A stretch of DNA of 8,868 nt, taken from positions 1-8,868 of the forward strand of contig DAIDIA010000043.1 in assembly GCA_027459565.1 (NCBI GenBank), in the 5' to 3' direction. Positions 7,276 to 8,868 of the stretch are shown in pieces. Within the stretch, counting starts at the first letter, position 1. Each line of letters begins with the position of its first letter. The stretch comes from Acidimicrobiaceae bacterium (GTDB taxonomy: Bacteria; Actinomycetota; Acidimicrobiia; Acidimicrobiales; Bog-793). A program made the position numbers and the translations under genes. The notes under the pieces are model-generated. The model saw only the letters and a list, made by a program, of their open reading frames with translations. It had not been told where the DNA came from and did no database searches.

Positions 7276-7311
7276 CGATCCGCCCCCTCCCAGCAAACGA
7301 GCCGCCCTCTG

Positions 7312-7941
7312 ATGACCGATGCCGATGCGAGTGTGCCCTCTCGCGAGCGTCCCGCGCGCGTCTCGCCTCGCCCGGCGCTCATCGTCATCGCGATCGTCGC
7401 GGTTATCGCGGCAGGAGGCGGACTCCTCACCCTCTTTTCGAGTGGCGGCACAGGGACCCGTGGCAACGGCGTGGTGCCGTCGCATCTCATCGTCGAGGGG
7501 GTCCATTTCGGCCCGGCGCGCGCGGCGTTGGAAACCACCGAACACGGACCGTTGATCCCCGAGGACATCATCGCCTCGCTTGCGCTCCCCGTCGGCGCGC
7601 GTCTCACGGGAATGGTCAACCTCGACGACGGAAGCGGACCATTCGACCGAGAGATCGACCTCGTCACATCGACACCGAGGTCCCAGCTCATCACCGCCTT
7701 CGGTACGCTCCTCGACGCATACGGCTGGAGACAGTCAGGAGCCGGGACTGCCGTGGGGACACGGAGAACGTCTGGCACCGAGCTGCTCGCCCAGCGTCCA
7801 TCGCGCGATGGCTACAACTGGGAGGTCGGCGTGACGATCACCGCGGGAGCGTCGAGCGAGGGCACGGTGGTTCGGTCGACCCTGCCGATCGGGCGGACAC
7901 GCATCGCCATGCGGCTCTTGCAGGTGCCCGAGGGAAACTAG
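7312..7941 (+). CDS. Hypothetical single-pass membrane-anchored extracytoplasmic protein
   Basis: Not recognised; 209 residues. Residues 1-21 are polar with several Arg, then a hydrophobic segment (about 22-42, ALIVIAIVAVIAA) should be a single membrane anchor with the N-terminus inside. There is no lipobox Cys, so it is not a lipoprotein. A Gly/Ser/Thr-rich linker (43-54) leads to an outer domain of about 155 residues without cysteines. Within it, Pro-Val-Gly-Ala-Arg (93-97), an acidic DREIDLVTSTPRSQLI stretch (112-127), LLDAYGWR (133-140) and DGYNWEVGVTI (166-176) look like the strand-helix-Gly-Trp pattern of small actinobacterial envelope proteins. That comparison is inference only. Start: ATG 7312 has no Shine-Dalgarno, but the topology of the N-terminus fits it well. 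It is transcribed divergently from rel and converges with the membrane glycosyltransferase-like gene 17 bases downstream. It has no visible link to the tRNA synthetases. The frame is intact, with clear high-GC codon use, so I think it is a real gene. Confidence 0.82.
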   Translation: MTDADASVPSRERPARVSPRPALIVIAIVAVIAAGGGLLTLFSSGGTGTRGNGVVPSHLIVEGVHFGPARAALETTEHGPLIPEDIIASLALPVGARLTGMVNLDDGSGPFDREIDLVTSTPRSQLITAFGTLLDAYGWRQSGAGTAVGTRRTSGTELLAQRPSRDGYNWEVGVTITAGASSEGTVVRSTLPIGRTRIAMRLLQVPEGN

Positions 7942-7958
7942 CCGCTCGGCGCGCAGCG

Positions 7959-8868
7959 CTATCCCGTCGCTGCCCGCCGATCGTCGAGATGCGGCTGTCG
8001 ATACCCAGTCAAGACATATGACCAGACGAACAGCAGCGTCGGGTAGATGAGATAGCCAAAGCGGGTCGCGGGCGCGAGGACCGTGGCGACACAGAGCGCG
8101 AACGCGGCGAATCTCGCGACACCCACCGCGTCTCGCGGACGATGCAGGACGAGCGCGACGAGGACGATCGCCAGACCGAGCACCGCGAGCAGGAGCGTGA
8201 TGAGCCGACGAAGGTGAGGGAACGCCGAGACGAGGAACTGTCCGAGCAGCGGACTCGCCGCGGGAGACCTCACCTGCGTCAAACCGAGGGGGAATCGGAT
8301 GACGTTCTCAAAGAATGCCTGGGTGTTGCCGTAGAGGCCAAACAGCACGACGGGGATCACAAACGAGAGACCGAGGGGGTATGAGCGCGCCAGCGTGGAG
8401 TCCTCCTCGTGGTCAGACACGAGAAGGGCGAGGAGCGCGATCGGCCACGCGGTGAACTTCAGCGAGCACGCGAGCGCCGCGAGAATCCCCGACGCGAGTC
8501 CCTGGCGCCGCTGTAAAAGAACCAGCGAGAGCAGCACCAGCGCGATGACGGGCAGGTCGTCTCCTCCGGTCACCATCGGCAAAGCACCCACCGGAAGCGC
8601 CACGAAGAACTGCGTCGCGCGGATCTTTCTCTCCGGCGGTGCCCGTGTAAGGGAGAGGGCAACGAAGAACGTGACCAGGGCGACAAGCGCGAGGAGGACC
8701 CTCGCATCACCGATCTCGGGGGCAACCGAGGTCGCGTTCAGGAGGCCGAAGACCGCCATGCCGGGCATATAGGGAAAGTACGAGTACTGATCGACCACAT
8801 GGGAGTCATTGGTCGGCGAAACTCCGACGGTTGTCGGATGCAACAGATAGGGACTCTGGCCGAGCGCG
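7959..8868 (-). CDS. Polytopic membrane protein, probable GT87/DUF2029-type glycosyltransferase (5' end beyond the right edge)
   Basis: The C-terminal 302 residues are visible and the frame is open to the window edge, so the TTG at 8843 is probably not the true start. The protein is a multi-pass membrane protein. After an extracytoplasmic-looking loop with GQSPY (3-7) and YSYFPYMPG (28-36), hydrophobic segments lie at about 57-74, 86-100, 104-118, 124-150, 163-180, 222-242, 252-266 and 270-288. The pattern of a G-x-S-P-Y loop followed by an aromatic/Pro-rich YFPY motif, together with the FPLGLTQVRSPAASPLLG segment (193-210) and LAPATRFGYLIYP (264-276), resembles actinobacterial GT87/DUF2029 integral-membrane transferases. 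These use polyprenyl-phosphate sugars to build cell-envelope glycans. The first loop, where the catalytic Asp of GT-C enzymes normally lies, is outside the window, so activity cannot be judged. The stop at 7961-7959 converges with the plus-strand gene. An unrelated polytopic membrane protein is the main alternative. Confidence 0.75.
   Translation of the reverse strand, partial: ALGQSPYLLHPTTVGVSPTNDSHVVDQYSYFPYMPGMAVFGLLNATSVAPEIGDARVLLALVALVTFFVALSLTRAPPERKIRATQFFVALPVGALPMVTGGDDLPVIALVLLSLVLLQRRQGLASGILAALACSLKFTAWPIALLALLVSDHEEDSTLARSYPLGLSFVIPVVLFGLYGNTQAFFENVIRFPLGLTQVRSPAASPLLGQFLVSAFPHLRRLITLLLAVLGLAIVLVALVLHRPRDAVGVARFAAFALCVATVLAPATRFGYLIYPTLLFVWSYVLTGYRQPHLDDRRAATG

Larger units (their letters stand above)
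7178..7311. other. Divergent intergenic region between rel and the membrane-protein gene
   Basis: This 134-base stretch separates divergent start codons and is the only sizeable non-coding DNA in the window. Besides the two candidate -10 elements and the 8-bp inverted repeat, it contains the 8-base palindrome GTTGCAAC at 7218-7225. The rel-proximal 18 bases would be coding if rel starts at GTG 7195. I see no tRNA-like fold, riboswitch, T-box or attenuator upstream of rel, although three synthetase genes follow. Confidence 0.6.

Noticed and set aside
7178..7311. T-box or other tRNA-sensing leader upstream of the synthetase operon
   Set aside because: I found no T-box consensus, no antiterminator-like pairing and no terminator with a T-run in the region, and a leaderless start would leave no room for one.
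6269..7312. Open frame of 347 codons on the plus strand running through the rel start region to the membrane-protein gene
   Set aside because: Antisense to the Rel hydrolase domain; composition is His/Asp/Arg-rich and looks like a frame shadow.
8841..8843. TTG as the start of the rightmost membrane-protein gene
   Set aside because: The frame is open to the window edge, and the GQSPY loop upstream of the TTG fits the family, so the gene most likely starts outside the window.
1..8868. Defence system, prophage, transposon, CRISPR array or new enzyme cluster
   Set aside because: All the DNA is accounted for by housekeeping genes, one unknown membrane protein and one partial glycosyltransferase-like gene; no repeats, integrase, transposase or tRNA-flanked junctions were seen.

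Overview
This is a high-GC, gene-dense stretch of a bacterial chromosome, most likely from the Actinomycetota and probably an Acidimicrobiia-like lineage. The taxonomic call is an inference. It rests on the style of the AlaRS N-terminus (the segment VDIDLVGTTSRH followed by NFSFGDYFKE), on a long bifunctional Rel of the mycobacterial type, and on the actinobacterial gene order rel - hisS - aspS - rarA - alaS.

Positions 7177 down to 1 (minus strand) hold a five-gene run: rel (ppGpp synthetase/hydrolase), hisS, aspS, rarA and the 5' third-to-sixth of alaS, which runs off the left edge. Every junction is a 4-nt stop/start overlap (GTGA, ATGA, GTGA, ATGA), if the GTG start of rarA is accepted. 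There is no untranslated gap anywhere in the run, so it should be one transcript with translational coupling. Functionally it joins the sensor of uncharged tRNA (Rel) to three enzymes that charge tRNA (His, Asp, Ala), plus a AAA+ protein of stalled replication forks. The AspRS carries the His/Gly pair associated with non-discriminating enzymes, so it probably also mischarges tRNA-Asn for the GatCAB pathway.

Positions 7178-7311 are a divergent intergenic region. It holds a candidate leaderless promoter for rel, a perfect 8-bp inverted repeat (7245-7252 / 7268-7275) and a candidate -10 element for the rightward gene.

Positions 7312-7941 (plus strand) encode an unrecognised 209-residue protein with one N-terminal membrane anchor. 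It converges, 17 bases apart, on a polytopic membrane protein at 7959-8868 (minus strand) that looks like the C-terminal part of a GT87/DUF2029-type polyprenol-sugar-dependent glycosyltransferase. Its start lies beyond the right edge.

I see no tRNA, rRNA, CRISPR array, insertion sequence, phage gene or defence system. This is mostly a conserved housekeeping region. The items worth a second look are the fully overlapping stringent-response/aaRS operon, the regulatory region of rel, and the uncharacterised divergent membrane protein.
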